From the NCBI RefSeq assembly GCF_025947365.1, contig NZ_CP110012.1, positions 2,170,001 to 2,234,000 of the forward strand: a stretch of DNA of 64,000 nucleotides. Reading direction: 5' to 3'. Each line of letters starts with the position of its first letter. Position 1 is the stretch's first letter. The position numbers and the translations under genes were made by a program. Positions 1 through 8,040 of the stretch are shown piece by piece. The notes beneath the pieces are model-generated. The model did not search any database. It was not told where the DNA came from and saw only the letters and a list, made by a program, of their open reading frames with translations. This DNA is from Flavobacterium sp. N502540. Lineage in GTDB: Bacteria; Bacteroidota; Bacteroidia; Flavobacteriales; Flavobacteriaceae.

Positions 1-2
1 CC

Positions 3-410
3 CGAAGATTGAAACAGATTTCTGTACTCTTGCTTTCTTTTGGAGCCATTATTACCATTTTCGGAACTTATTTTCTGTCGATAGCAGAAGATCGTTTTAA
101 TGAATATTTTTATGGTTACCTGACCTTTAATGTGATGCTGGTCTCTATTGGATTGTTTATTTTCTTCAAAAATTCAAAAATTTCAAATCCAACTCTCATT
201 CGGGTTATTAATTTTATCAATAAATACAGTTACGGAATTTATCTGGTCCATATTTTGGTGCTTCGCTTTCTGGTCTTTTCAGGAATTGATTATGATTTTA
301 TAAATCCGATTTTGGCTATTCCGATTACTACTTTATTGTGTTTGTTTATATCTTCTTTTATTATTTACGGAGTGAATAAACTTCCGTTTGGGGAGTACAT
401 TTCGGGATAA
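3..410 (+). CDS. Acyltransferase family 3 protein, C-terminal part (cut by window edge)
   Basis: The frame is open to the left edge, so only about the last 135 residues are present; the TTG at 9 is probably an internal Leu codon. At least four hydrophobic membrane segments are visible. The stretch YSYGIYLVH in the third one resembles the Ser/Tyr-x-x-Ile-Tyr-x-x-His signature near the C-terminus of OafA/NodX-type membrane O-acyltransferases, which transfer acetyl or other acyl groups to surface sugars. The substrate cannot be inferred. It is followed after 47 bases by a DNA glycosylase gene on the same strand. Confidence 0.6.
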   Translation, partial: RRLKQISVLLLSFGAIITIFGTYFLSIAEDRFNEYFYGYLTFNVMLVSIGLFIFFKNSKISNPTLIRVINFINKYSYGIYLVHILVLRFLVFSGIDYDFINPILAIPITTLLCLFISSFIIYGVNKLPFGEYISG

Positions 411-457
411 TTATTGCAGTAATTTTGTTTAATTTTGAGTAATCTTAAAACAAAGTT

Positions 458-1057
458 ATGCAGGAAGCTATCGATTTTCTATCTGTCAGAAACCCTGTTT
501 TTCTGGAAATTATCAACAAATACGGATTGCCGCCGATTCCAAAACGACCACAAGGTTTTGCGACTTTGGTATTGCTTATTTTAGAGCAGCAGGTTTCGAT
601 AGATTCAGCAAAAGCTACGTTTTTAAAGATAAAAGCCTATACGACCTGTAATCCTGAAAACATGGTAGGGTTATCAGATGAAGAATTCCGAAATTTAGGA
701 GTGAGTCGTCAAAAGACGAAATACATTAAGATATTGGCAGAAGCCGTTTTGAGTAAAGAACTGGACATTGAAAGTCTGGCCACAAAATCGGCAAAAGAAG
801 TTCGTGAAGAGCTTATTAAACTGAAAGGAATCGGAAACTGGACGATTGATATTTATCTGATGTTCTGTCTTCAGGAACCCGATTTGATTCCGTTGGGAGA
901 TATTGCGGTTGTCAACACTATTAAAGAATTATTGGATATTCACGACAAAAAGGAAATGGAAATTCATGCAGAACAATGGAGTCCGTATCGGTCTTATGCC
1001 ACCTATTTACTTTGGCATTATTATCTAAACAAAAGAAATAGAAAGATTACGTATTAA
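458..1057 (+). CDS. DNA-3-methyladenine glycosylase II-like (AlkA/HhH-GPD family)
   Basis: A 199-residue base-excision repair glycosylase. The helix-hairpin-helix LKGIGNWTIDIY lies near residues 122-133 and is followed by the catalytic-type aspartate in PLGDIAV (about D148), the HhH-GPD arrangement that removes alkylated bases such as 3-methyladenine. ILEQQVSIDSA (about 41-51) matches the conserved QQ-containing helix of the family. The protein is short compared with E. coli AlkA and lacks its N-terminal domain, which is common for the compact bacterial form. The ATG at 458 is the only reasonable start. It probably acts in the cytoplasm on alkylation damage. The family is clear; the exact base specificity is inferred. 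Confidence 0.85.
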   Translation: MQEAIDFLSVRNPVFLEIINKYGLPPIPKRPQGFATLVLLILEQQVSIDSAKATFLKIKAYTTCNPENMVGLSDEEFRNLGVSRQKTKYIKILAEAVLSKELDIESLATKSAKEVREELIKLKGIGNWTIDIYLMFCLQEPDLIPLGDIAVVNTIKELLDIHDKKEMEIHAEQWSPYRSYATYLLWHYYLNKRNRKITY

Positions 1058-1104
1058 CTCCCTGTTTTTTAAAAGAAAAGTACGGAGATAAATGCAGTTT
1101 TTTA

Positions 1105-1134
1105 TTGTAAAAAGGGATTCTTTAGTTACTTTTG
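1105..1134 (+). promoter_or_regulatory. Promoter of ppa
   Basis: TTG at 1105-1107 and TACTTTTG at 1127-1134, separated by 19 bases, fit the Bacteroidota -33/-7 consensus (TTG, TAnnTTTG). The ppa start codon follows 34 bases later. Confidence 0.6.
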
Positions 1135-1167
1135 CAGTCGAAATTATAGAAACAATAAAAAACAAAA

Positions 1168-1698
1168 ATGACCGCAGACAAACTAACAACTTTCGATGTG
1201 TTAATCGAAATACCAAGAGGAAGCAGAAATAAATACGAGTACGATTTTGAAATTAAAAGAATGCGTTTCGACAGAATGTTATTCTCTTCAATGATGTACC
1301 CGGCTGATTACGGATTTATTCCGGAAACTTTAGCTCTTGATGGTGACCCTCTTGATGTATTGGTTTTAGTAAACGAACCAACTTTCCCTGGATGTGTTAT
1401 GGAAGTAAAACCAATTGGTGTTTTCCACATGGCAGATGATAAAGGACCAGACGAAAAAATTATTTGTGTACCAGTTTCTGACCCAATCTGGAATTCATTA
1501 AATGATCTTTCTGATATCAACGGACACTTAGTAAAAGAAATCGAGCACTTCTTCCAGGTATACAAAGATCTTGAAAACAAAAAAGTAGACGTAGAAGGAT
1601 GGGGAGATGTAAACGAAGCTTATGCTATTATTGCAGAGTGTACAAAACGTTTTGATGATATTGAAAACAAACCGGAAGGATTATTTAGCATTAAATAA
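1168..1698 (+). CDS. ppa: Soluble inorganic pyrophosphatase (family I)
   Basis: A 176-residue family I inorganic pyrophosphatase, hydrolysing PPi to phosphate in the cytoplasm and so pulling biosynthetic reactions forward. The signature DGDPLDVLVL begins near residue 58 and carries the metal-binding aspartates. ADYGFIPET upstream and the IPRGSRNKYE segment near residue 15 are also typical. Length matches the bacterial family (about 175). It is followed by a strong terminator and then by the membrane pyrophosphatase hppA, so two unrelated pyrophosphatases sit side by side but as separate transcription units. Confidence 0.95.
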   Translation: MTADKLTTFDVLIEIPRGSRNKYEYDFEIKRMRFDRMLFSSMMYPADYGFIPETLALDGDPLDVLVLVNEPTFPGCVMEVKPIGVFHMADDKGPDEKIICVPVSDPIWNSLNDLSDINGHLVKEIEHFFQVYKDLENKKVDVEGWGDVNEAYAIIAECTKRFDDIENKPEGLFSIK

Positions 1699-1719
1699 TT
1701 TATAAGCCGCCCAATTATA

Positions 1720-1757
1720 AAAAAAGCAATACTACCGTCAGGAGTATTGCTTTTTTG
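1720..1757 (+). terminator. Intrinsic terminator of ppa
   Basis: A perfect 14-bp stem pairs 1720-1733 with 1743-1756; the A-rich left arm and T-rich right arm give a T-run. It separates ppa from hppA. Confidence 0.85.
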
Positions 1758-1820
1758 TTTAAATTCGTTTGAGTTAGTTTATTGACTTTTAACTATTAAC
1801 CAAAAAACCATTACTAGATT

Positions 1821-4373
1821 ATGAATGCATTTATGATTTATTTGCCAATCGTTATGGCAATTTTAGGATTACTTTTCATGGGAATAAAAAGGGCTTGGGT
1901 TTTAAAACAAGATGCGGGCGACGGAAAGATGAAAGAGATTTCAGAACACATTTACGAGGGAGCCCTCGCCTTTTTAAAAGCAGAATATAAATTATTGACC
2001 ATTTTTGTAATTATTGCCAGTATTGCATTGGCCGGAATTACTTTTATTCCGGGAGTTAAAACGCATTTATTAATAGTAGTCGCTTTTATATTTGGGGCCT
2101 TATTTTCGGCTTATGCCGGTAATATCGGTATGAAAATAGCCACTAAAACAAATGTTAGAACCACACAGGCCGCCCGTACAAGTTTACCGCAGGCTTTAAA
2201 AGTTTCGTTTGGCGGAGGAACTGTAATGGGACTTGGAGTTGCAGGTTTAGCCGTGTTAGGACTTACAGGTTTCTTTATTATATTTTTTAATATTTTATCG
2301 GGAGGTGTATGGAAAGATACCGAAACTATGACGGTTGTTCTGGAAACATTGGCTGGGTTTTCACTTGGTGCCGAATCAATTGCTTTGTTTGCCAGAGTAG
2401 GAGGCGGAATTTACACCAAAGCTGCCGATGTAGGTGCCGATTTAGTTGGTAAAGTAGAAGCAGGAATTCCGGAAGACGATCCTCGTAACCCGGCTACAAT
2501 TGCTGATAACGTAGGAGATAACGTAGGTGACGTTGCCGGTATGGGAGCCGATTTATTTGGTTCGTATGTCGCGACAGTTCTGGCCGCAATGGTTTTAGGA
2601 AACTATGTGATTAAAGATATGGGAGGCAATATTCAGGATGCTTTTGGCGGAATCGGACCAATCTTGCTTCCAATGGCAATTGCCGGTTTTGGGATTTTAT
2701 TCTCGATTATCGGAACTACACTGGTAAAAATAACAGATGATAATGCCAAAGAAGCGCAGGTGCAAAAAGCATTAAATATAGGAAACTGGGTTTCTATTGT
2801 TCTTACAGCAATTGCCTGTTTCTTTTTAGTACAGCACATGTTACCGGAAGTAATGACAATGGAATTCTTCGGAGAAGGATCGCAGCAGATATCTTCTATG
2901 CGAGTTTTCTATGCCACTTTGGTAGGTTTAGTAGTGGGTGGAGCAATTTCATCTGTTACGGAATATTATACAGGATTAGGTACAAAACCGGTTTTAGCAA
3001 TTGTACAAAAATCATCAACAGGCGCCGGAACAAATGTAATTGCGGGTTTGGCAACCGGAATGATTTCGACTTTTCCAACCGTTTTATTGTTTGCAGTAGC
3101 CATTTGGATTTCTTATGCTTTGGCAGGATTTTACGGAGTTGCTTTAGCGGCTTCTGCAATGATGGCTACTACAGCGATGCAATTGGCGATTGATGCTTTT
3201 GGCCCAATCTCTGACAATGCCGGAGGAATAGCTGAAATGAGTGAATTACCAAAAGAAGTACGAACCAGAACCGATATTTTAGATTCAGTAGGAAACACTA
3301 CCGCCGCAACCGGAAAAGGATTTGCTATTGCCTCAGCGGCTTTAACGTCTTTGGCATTATTTGCAGCTTATGTAACTTTTACCGGAATTGACGGTATTAA
3401 TATTTTTAAAGCACCAGTTTTAGCCATGTTGTTTGTGGGGGGAATGATTCCGGTTGTTTTCTCAGCTTTAGCGATGAATTCCGTTGGAAAAGCGGCTATG
3501 GATATGGTTTATGAAGTACGTCGACAGTTTAAAGAGATTCCGGGAATTATGGAAGGAACCGGAAAACCTGAATATGGTAAATGTGTTGAAATTTCAACAA
3601 AAGCGGCTTTGCGCGAAATGATGCTTCCTGGGATTCTAACTATTGGTTTCCCAATTGCAATTGTATTATTAGGCAAACTGGTTTATGCAGACAACAATCA
3701 GTTAATTGCTGAGATGTTAGGAGGATATATGGCGGGAGTAACGGTTTCCGGAGTACTTTGGGCAGTTTTTCAAAACAATGCCGGTGGTGCCTGGGACAAT
3801 GCGAAAAAATCATTTGAAGCTGGAGTTTTAATCAATGGCGAAATGACGTACAAAGGATCGGATGCACACAAAGCAGCAGTAACCGGAGATACCGTTGGTG
3901 ATCCGTTTAAAGATACTTCAGGTCCTTCTATGAATATCTTGATTAAACTGACTTGTTTGATCGGTTTGGTAATTGCACCTATTTTAGGAGAAGGACATTC
4001 GTCTTCAGGAATGATGGAAAAAGGTTCCTGCTGTAAAAAAATGGAAATTCACCTTGGAGGAGATTCTAAATGCGGAGATTTCTCGAAGATGAGTAAAGAA
4101 GAATGTGCTAAAATGTGTAAAGAAAAAGGATGTTCTGCCGAAGAAACAGCAAAATGTCTGGCGCATTATGATGCTAACGGAAAATACGTTCATCAAAAAA
4201 CAGATTGTTTTGATACTACAAAATACAGTAAAAAAAGAGTAGAAGTTAACCTGTCTACGGTTAATGGTGTAACAGTGGGAACTGTAACCAAAACCGAAAA
4301 TGGTAAAACCACTACAGAAGTTTTTGAAGGAACAGAAGCCGAAGTAAAAGCCAAAATTGAAGCTGTGAAATAA
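1821..4373 (+). CDS. hppA: Membrane-bound ion-pumping pyrophosphatase with Cys-rich C-terminal extension
   Basis: An integral-membrane pyrophosphatase that couples PPi hydrolysis to H+ and/or Na+ export. Visible family hallmarks: the PPi-binding stretch DDPRNPATIADNVGDNVGD near residues 219-237, SDNAGGIAEM, GNTTAATGKG, NNAGGAWDNAKK and TGDTVGDPFKDTSGPS. The alanine in GNTTA is the residue associated with K+-dependent enzymes; whether it pumps Na+ or H+ cannot be decided by eye. About 720 residues form the usual polytopic core. An unusual tail of about 128 residues follows, with eight cysteines (CCKKM, SKC, EECAKMCKEKGC, KC, DC) and then a Thr/Val-rich segment. In this family the C-terminus is normally extracytoplasmic, so the tail may face the periplasm. 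No frameshift is seen. Confidence 0.93.
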   Translation: MNAFMIYLPIVMAILGLLFMGIKRAWVLKQDAGDGKMKEISEHIYEGALAFLKAEYKLLTIFVIIASIALAGITFIPGVKTHLLIVVAFIFGALFSAYAGNIGMKIATKTNVRTTQAARTSLPQALKVSFGGGTVMGLGVAGLAVLGLTGFFIIFFNILSGGVWKDTETMTVVLETLAGFSLGAESIALFARVGGGIYTKAADVGADLVGKVEAGIPEDDPRNPATIADNVGDNVGDVAGMGADLFGSYVATVLAAMVLGNYVIKDMGGNIQDAFGGIGPILLPMAIAGFGILFSIIGTTLVKITDDNAKEAQVQKALNIGNWVSIVLTAIACFFLVQHMLPEVMTMEFFGEGSQQISSMRVFYATLVGLVVGGAISSVTEYYTGLGTKPVLAIVQKSSTGAGTNVIAGLATGMISTFPTVLLFAVAIWISYALAGFYGVALAASAMMATTAMQLAIDAFGPISDNAGGIAEMSELPKEVRTRTDILDSVGNTTAATGKGFAIASAALTSLALFAAYVTFTGIDGINIFKAPVLAMLFVGGMIPVVFSALAMNSVGKAAMDMVYEVRRQFKEIPGIMEGTGKPEYGKCVEISTKAALREMMLPGILTIGFPIAIVLLGKLVYADNNQLIAEMLGGYMAGVTVSGVLWAVFQNNAGGAWDNAKKSFEAGVLINGEMTYKGSDAHKAAVTGDTVGDPFKDTSGPSMNILIKLTCLIGLVIAPILGEGHSSSGMMEKGSCCKKMEIHLGGDSKCGDFSKMSKEECAKMCKEKGCSAEETAKCLAHYDANGKYVHQKTDCFDTTKYSKKRVEVNLSTVNGVTVGTVTKTENGKTTTEVFEGTEAEVKAKIEAVK

Positions 4374-4383
4374 GTATATTTAT

Positions 4384-4410
4384 CCTAACAGGTTTTTAAA
4401 ACTTGTTAGG
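4384..4410 (+). terminator. Hairpin after hppA (weak terminator candidate)
   Basis: A 12-bp stem with one G-T pair joins 4384-4395 to 4399-4410, 11 bases after the hppA stop. There is no T-run after it, so it may be a transcript-end stabiliser rather than a true terminator. Confidence 0.4.
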
Positions 4411-4417
4411 TGTAATT

Positions 4418-4466
4418 GGTTTGGGAATCGGATAATGTATTTCTTCGTATTTTTCGATGAGTATTC
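4418..4466 (-). pseudogene. Relic fragment of a second higA-like antitoxin gene
   Basis: Bases 4424-4462 match 4820-4858 inside the intact higA at 35 of 39 positions on the same strand. Read on the minus strand the relic encodes LIEKYEEIHYPIPKP, close to LIEKYEQINYPIPEP of the intact protein. No longer frame survives around it. It looks like a remnant of a duplicated or replaced toxin-antitoxin copy. Confidence 0.6.
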
Positions 4467-4476
4467 CCGAAAAAAA

Positions 4477-4559
4477 GAGCCATCGGCTCGACCTGTTTTG
4501 TAGAACCGGATTTTAATCCGGTTTCAAAATAAACACACAAAACAAAGAACCGTAGGTTC
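4477..4559. repeat. Cluster of short palindromic intergenic elements
   Basis: Three small palindromes occur in a row: GAGCCATCGGCTC (4477-4489), ACCGGATTTTAATCCGGT (4505-4522) and GAACCGTAGGTTC (4547-4559). The second and third resemble elements seen again near 35.8, 42.0 and 45.7 kb. Confidence 0.6.
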
Positions 4560-4570
4560 GAAACATATAA

Positions 4571-4616
4571 ATCCATAAAAAATGCCTCTAAATATTTAGA
4601 GGCATTTTTTATGGAT
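4571..4616 (-). terminator. Terminator at the end of higA (46-bp perfect palindrome)
   Basis: The two 23-base arms are exactly complementary, with A/T runs on both sides, so it can work in both directions. The higA stop codon (4609-4611) lies inside the right arm. The central 31 bases (4578-4608) recur exactly at 5394-5424, on the other side of the toxin-antitoxin cassette. Confidence 0.85.
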
Positions 4617-4977
4617 TTAAAGCATATTCTTTAATTAAGGTTGAAGCTGGAATATGAAGCGCTTCTGTCAAAATCCTGATTTGGTTTAAGGTTAGGGCTC
4701 TTTTTCGTTTAAAAATTTCGGATACTCTTGAGCGACTGTTTAAAATAACTCCTAAATCGGCGTCAGTAATTCCATTTTGTTCCATCATAAATTTAATGGC
4801 TTCAATTGGGTCAGGTTCCGGAATAGGATAATTTATTTGTTCGTATTTTTCTATGAGTGTAACCAAGATATCTAATTCATCACCTTCATCCGTATTGGGT
4901 TTCGCATCAAAAATAGCATTTACACGTTCTAAAGCAAGATCATAATCGTGTTCCGTTTTAATAGGTCGTATTTCCAT
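4609..4977 (-). CDS. higA: HigA-type antitoxin, helix-turn-helix
   Basis: A 122-residue antitoxin-like protein. The C-terminal half carries an XRE-type helix-turn-helix (MMEQNGITDADLGVILNSRSRVSEIFKRKRALTLNQIRILTEALHIP). The N-terminal part is acidic (DTEHDYDLALERV-like, DEGDELDILV) and would contact the toxin. It lies 5 bases downstream of the HigB-like toxin gene, the toxin-first order typical of higBA. In this family the antitoxin neutralises an mRNA-cleaving toxin and represses its own promoter; palindromes at 5306-5322 and 5227-5245 are candidate operators. The stop codon is embedded in the terminator stem. Confidence 0.85.
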   Translation of the reverse strand: MEIRPIKTEHDYDLALERVNAIFDAKPNTDEGDELDILVTLIEKYEQINYPIPEPDPIEAIKFMMEQNGITDADLGVILNSRSRVSEIFKRKRALTLNQIRILTEALHIPASTLIKEYALNP

Positions 4978-4982
4978 ATTAC

Positions 4983-5279
4983 TTATAAGTTTTTAATATC
5001 GTCAAGTTTGTCATAATCATGGTGGGTACCTACAAATAGAATGTAGACAATTTGAGTTTCATAATTAATTTTTACAATTAAGCGATAATGATTTCCACAA
5101 ATATTAAAAACGACTTTATTATGGCCAACAAAATCTGCAGAACCGAAGATTGATTTTATAGCATTCGAATTATCAAAATTATTTTTATCAAAGATTTGAT
5201 ACCATGATAACAACTGTTGTTTTGCATTTGGGAAACATTCCCAAAAATTTTGCAAAGTTCTTTTGGCTATTATTCTCAT
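4983..5279 (-). CDS. higB: HigB-type mRNA interferase toxin
   Basis: A 98-residue basic protein with the HigB pattern: MRIIAKRTLQNFWECFPNAKQQLLSWY at the N-terminus, then GSADFVGHNKVVFNICGNHYRLIVKINY and FVGTHHDYDKL at the C-terminus. The family cleaves mRNA in the ribosomal A site. It is the first gene of a two-gene unit with higA. A minus-strand -7 element TATCTTTG (5291-5298, read on the minus strand) sits 12 bases before the ATG, and a palindrome lies just upstream of it. A second palindrome lies within the coding sequence near its start. Confidence 0.85.
   Translation of the reverse strand: MRIIAKRTLQNFWECFPNAKQQLLSWYQIFDKNNFDNSNAIKSIFGSADFVGHNKVVFNICGNHYRLIVKINYETQIVYILFVGTHHDYDKLDDIKNL
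5227..5245. promoter_or_regulatory. Palindrome inside the 5' end of higB (second operator candidate)
   Basis: TTTGGGAA-ACA-TTCCCAAA is a perfect 8-bp inverted repeat within the higB reading frame. It uses the same GGGAA/TTCCC half-sites as the promoter palindrome at 5306-5322 but in the opposite arrangement. Confidence 0.4.
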
Positions 5280-5290
5280 AACTGATTAGG

Positions 5291-5322
5291 CAAAGATAAA
5301 TATTTTTTCCCAATTTGGGAAA
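5291..5322 (-). promoter_or_regulatory. higBA promoter and operator
   Basis: On the minus strand TATCTTTG (complement of 5291-5298) matches the TAnnTTTG -7 element. Just upstream, 5306-5322 is a perfect palindrome, TTTCCCAA-T-TTGGGAAA, placed between the -7 and -33 positions. This is where an autorepressing HigA or HigBA complex would be expected to bind. Confidence 0.55.
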
Positions 5323-5393
5323 TGTTTTTTTTTGAAACAAAATAAAAGTAAGTTATTATTTACGAATAAAAAACAGCAAAACCTTAAAAAACA

Positions 5394-5424
5394 AAAATGC
5401 CTCTAAATATTTAGAGGCATTTTC
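5394..5424 (-). terminator. Terminator downstream of the deoxynucleoside kinase gene
   Basis: The 30-base palindrome at 5395-5424 has 15-base arms. The 31 bases 5394-5424 are identical to 4578-4608, so the toxin-antitoxin cassette is bracketed by two copies of the same terminator. Confidence 0.8.
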
Positions 5425-5454
5425 ATTGGTGTAAATTTGTGAAATTTGTGTTTC

Positions 5455-6069
5455 TTAGAACAGTCCGTTTAGCTCAGCATCAATTCTGTTAATGATGTTC
5501 CCTAAGTCTTCCGGATTATCTACAAAATTAATATTGTCAACATCAATAATCAATAATTTCCCTTTAGTATAGGTTTGAATCCATGCTTCGTATCTTTCGT
5601 TCAGACGGCTTAAATAGTCAATTGAAATAGAATTTTCGTAATCGCGTCCACGTTTGTGAATCTGTCCTACCAGATTTGGGATAGAACTTCTCAGGTAAAT
5701 TAACAAATCAGGAGCTTTTACTAATGACTCCATTAATTCAAAAAGAGAAGTGTAATTTTCGAAGTCACGACTTGTCATCAATCCCATTGAATACAGGTTG
5801 GGAGCAAAAATATGGGCATCTTCATAAATGGTTCTGTCCTGAATAATTTTCTTTCCGCTTTCGCGAATTTGTAATATCTGACGGAAACGACTGTTTAGAA
5901 AATAAATCTGAAGATTGAACGACCAACGCTCCATTTGATGGTAAAAATCATCTAAATACGGATTGTCAACTACATCTTCATAATGAGGCTCCCATTTAAA
6001 ATGTTTCGCCAACAATTTAGTTAAAGTAGTTTTTCCGGCTCCTATATTTCCTGCTATCGCTATGTGCAT
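5455..6069 (-). CDS. Deoxynucleoside kinase (dNK/dGK-dCK family)
   Basis: A 204-residue nucleotide-salvage kinase that phosphorylates deoxynucleosides at the 5' position using ATP. The P-loop GNIGAGKTT is at residues 7-15. The ERW segment near 47-49 and the DRT motif near 78-80 (IIQDRTIYEDAHIFA) match the deoxynucleoside kinase family; a Lid-like RGRDYENSISIDYL is present. The start overlaps the stop of the upstream hypothetical gene by one base (TAATG), which implies translational coupling. Substrate preference (dA, dG, dC or dT) cannot be read from the sequence. Confidence 0.9.
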   Translation of the reverse strand: MHIAIAGNIGAGKTTLTKLLAKHFKWEPHYEDVVDNPYLDDFYHQMERWSFNLQIYFLNSRFRQILQIRESGKKIIQDRTIYEDAHIFAPNLYSMGLMTSRDFENYTSLFELMESLVKAPDLLIYLRSSIPNLVGQIHKRGRDYENSISIDYLSRLNERYEAWIQTYTKGKLLIIDVDNINFVDNPEDLGNIINRIDAELNGLF

Positions 6070-6887
6070 TACGGTGTTACGATTTTATAATTTGTGATTT
6101 CTTTAGCTGTAAAAATAGATAAAATTTGGTCTTTGTAATAGAATTTGTCGAAGGATTTTTCTAAAATCTCAATTTCAGAAAATGCATCGGAGTCCGGACT
6201 TGTAATGTCTTTAAAATACAACAAATTAGCCTTGCTGAAAAGATATTGATGATGGTTAATAATTTCGACAGCATCAAAATCGGGGATTTTGCCCAAAGCC
6301 GTTATTTTTCCGAAAATGGTACACGAGAACCAATTGTTTTTTTTGTCAATCCAATAAAAAGTATTGAAATCGGTCAGGTAATATTTTATAGGTTCTGTTA
6401 ATGGTGTAGAAACCGTTTTATATTCATTATTCAGATAATCAAAAAGACCAATTTGCTGATTTAAAGAATTGTAAATCCATAATTGATTTTGTGCTGACAT
6501 TCCAATTGCCGAAACGATAATTGGGGTGTTGCTAAACGAAAAATTAATTTCAGTAATTTTATTCAGTTGATTGTCGAGTAAAACTATTGTATTGAAGTCT
6601 TCGTAAAACAAAACTATTTTAAGAGGATTCTGTAAATCGACTTTCGTGATCGTTCCAAGAGAAATATTTTTATATTCGAAAACCTCTTTTTCTTTGATTT
6701 TGGAGAAGACATTATTCTTGATCTGATAATAGTATCCAAACGAATCATAGCCTAAGAACTGATCGATATTATTAGCAAAATGAGAGACTGAGACTGCTTT
6801 TATTTTGAGGTTTTGCGAAAACATCGTTGGGAAAGAACAGATCACAAAAAGAAAGGATAAAAGAAAAGGATGTGTCGCTCTGTTCAT
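6069..6887 (-). CDS. Hypothetical exported protein, possible beta-propeller
   Basis: About 272 residues starting at the ATG at 6887, which is followed by a good signal peptide (MNRATHPFLLSFLFVICSFP, cleavage probably after MFSQ). An upstream in-frame start would add eight residues with no signal character. The rest has repeating short beta strands with aromatic residues (KIVLFYEDFNTIVLLDNQLNKI, LWIYNSLNQQIGLFDYLN), as in a WD/NHL-like propeller. I do not recognise a named family. It is translationally coupled to the deoxynucleoside kinase (1-base overlap), so the two are co-expressed, although one is exported and the other cytoplasmic. Confidence 0.75.
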   Translation of the reverse strand: MNRATHPFLLSFLFVICSFPTMFSQNLKIKAVSVSHFANNIDQFLGYDSFGYYYQIKNNVFSKIKEKEVFEYKNISLGTITKVDLQNPLKIVLFYEDFNTIVLLDNQLNKITEINFSFSNTPIIVSAIGMSAQNQLWIYNSLNQQIGLFDYLNNEYKTVSTPLTEPIKYYLTDFNTFYWIDKKNNWFSCTIFGKITALGKIPDFDAVEIINHHQYLFSKANLLYFKDITSPDSDAFSEIEILEKSFDKFYYKDQILSIFTAKEITNYKIVTP

Positions 6888-7110
6888 GATGTTTACGTTT
6901 CTAAGAGCCAAATTACAAAAAACTACAGTAGAAATGGCGCAAAACGCTGATATTTAGATTTTGCCATTTTTGAAATTGTAATGGTCTGATAAATAATTGA
7001 TTTTGTCTATATCTTAAGGGAGTTGATCTATTTCATTTTCTGTATTTTAAAATAAACAATACATTTGAGTATAAGTTTATTAGACCAAATTCACTTTTAA
7101 AGATAAAACA

Positions 7111-8010
7111 ATGAAAAAAGCAATCTATTATATGTCATTGATGCTTGTAATCACACAGATGCAGGCTCAGAAGGATTTTCAGGGAATGGCCGTTTACGAA
7201 TCGAAAACACAGGCTCCAAAAATGGGAGAAATACGTGCGAATCGTGAAATTACACCCGAAATGCAAAAGAACATGGAAGAGCGAATGAAGAAAATGCTCG
7301 AAAAAACATTTGTCCTGAATTTTGATAAATCGACTTCTATTTATAAGGAAGAAGAAAAATTGGAAACTCCAGGGCAACAAGGTGGCGCAATGCGGGTTAT
7401 GGTGAATTCGTTTATGGGTGGCGGAGGAACTTTTTACAAAGATGTTAAAGCCAAAACCTATACGGTAGATAAGGAGTTTATGGGGAAAGAATTTCTGGTA
7501 ATAGATTCCCTGCCGAAGCTAAACTGGAAAATGGAATCTGAAACGAAACAGATTGGAGGTTATACCTGCTACAAAGCCACAGCAGTAAAAGAAGCCAGCA
7601 AAACAGATTTCAGGAACCTCAGACCTAAAAATAAAGAGGAGAAAAAAGACGATAGCGGGAAGGCTTCCGGAGAAACAAAGACCAATTTTGCGGATAATTT
7701 CGAAATGCCCAAAGAGATTATTATAACTGCATGGTATTCGCCGGAGATTCCTGTAAATCAAGGGCCTGAGAATTATTGGGGATTACCGGGTTTAATACTT
7801 GAAGTAAATGATGGAAGAACCACTATTCTATGTTCTAAAATAGTATTGAATGCAAAAGATAAAATTGAAATCAAACCTTCAAAAAAAGGGAAAGTGATCT
7901 CGCAGAAGGACTATGACGAAACGGTCATTAAAAAAATGGAGGAATTGAGAGAAATGAACCGCGGTCGCGAAGGCGGTCCTGGCGGCGGCCCTGTATTGAT
8001 AAGACGTTAA
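7111..8010 (+). CDS. GLPGLI family protein
   Basis: A 299-residue exported protein. The signal peptide is MKKAIYYMSLMLVITQMQAQ. The family-defining GLPGLI motif is at residues 224-229, within ENYWGLPGLILEVNDG. GLPGLI proteins are confined to Bacteroidota, have no established function, and are often encoded beside an outer-membrane beta-barrel protein, as here (the next gene begins 30 bases after the stop). The C-terminus is Gly/Arg-rich (MNRGREGGPGGGPVLIRR). The pair is probably one operon with the downstream TonB-receptor-like gene. Confidence 0.92.
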   Translation: MKKAIYYMSLMLVITQMQAQKDFQGMAVYESKTQAPKMGEIRANREITPEMQKNMEERMKKMLEKTFVLNFDKSTSIYKEEEKLETPGQQGGAMRVMVNSFMGGGGTFYKDVKAKTYTVDKEFMGKEFLVIDSLPKLNWKMESETKQIGGYTCYKATAVKEASKTDFRNLRPKNKEEKKDDSGKASGETKTNFADNFEMPKEIIITAWYSPEIPVNQGPENYWGLPGLILEVNDGRTTILCSKIVLNAKDKIEIKPSKKGKVISQKDYDETVIKKMEELREMNRGREGGPGGGPVLIRR

Positions 8011-8040
8011 TTTATAGCACATCACCTTTAGTTTTTTCCA

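Noticed and set aside
4384..4410. Strong intrinsic terminator of hppA
   Set aside because: The stem is good but there is no T-run after it, so it is listed only as a weak candidate.
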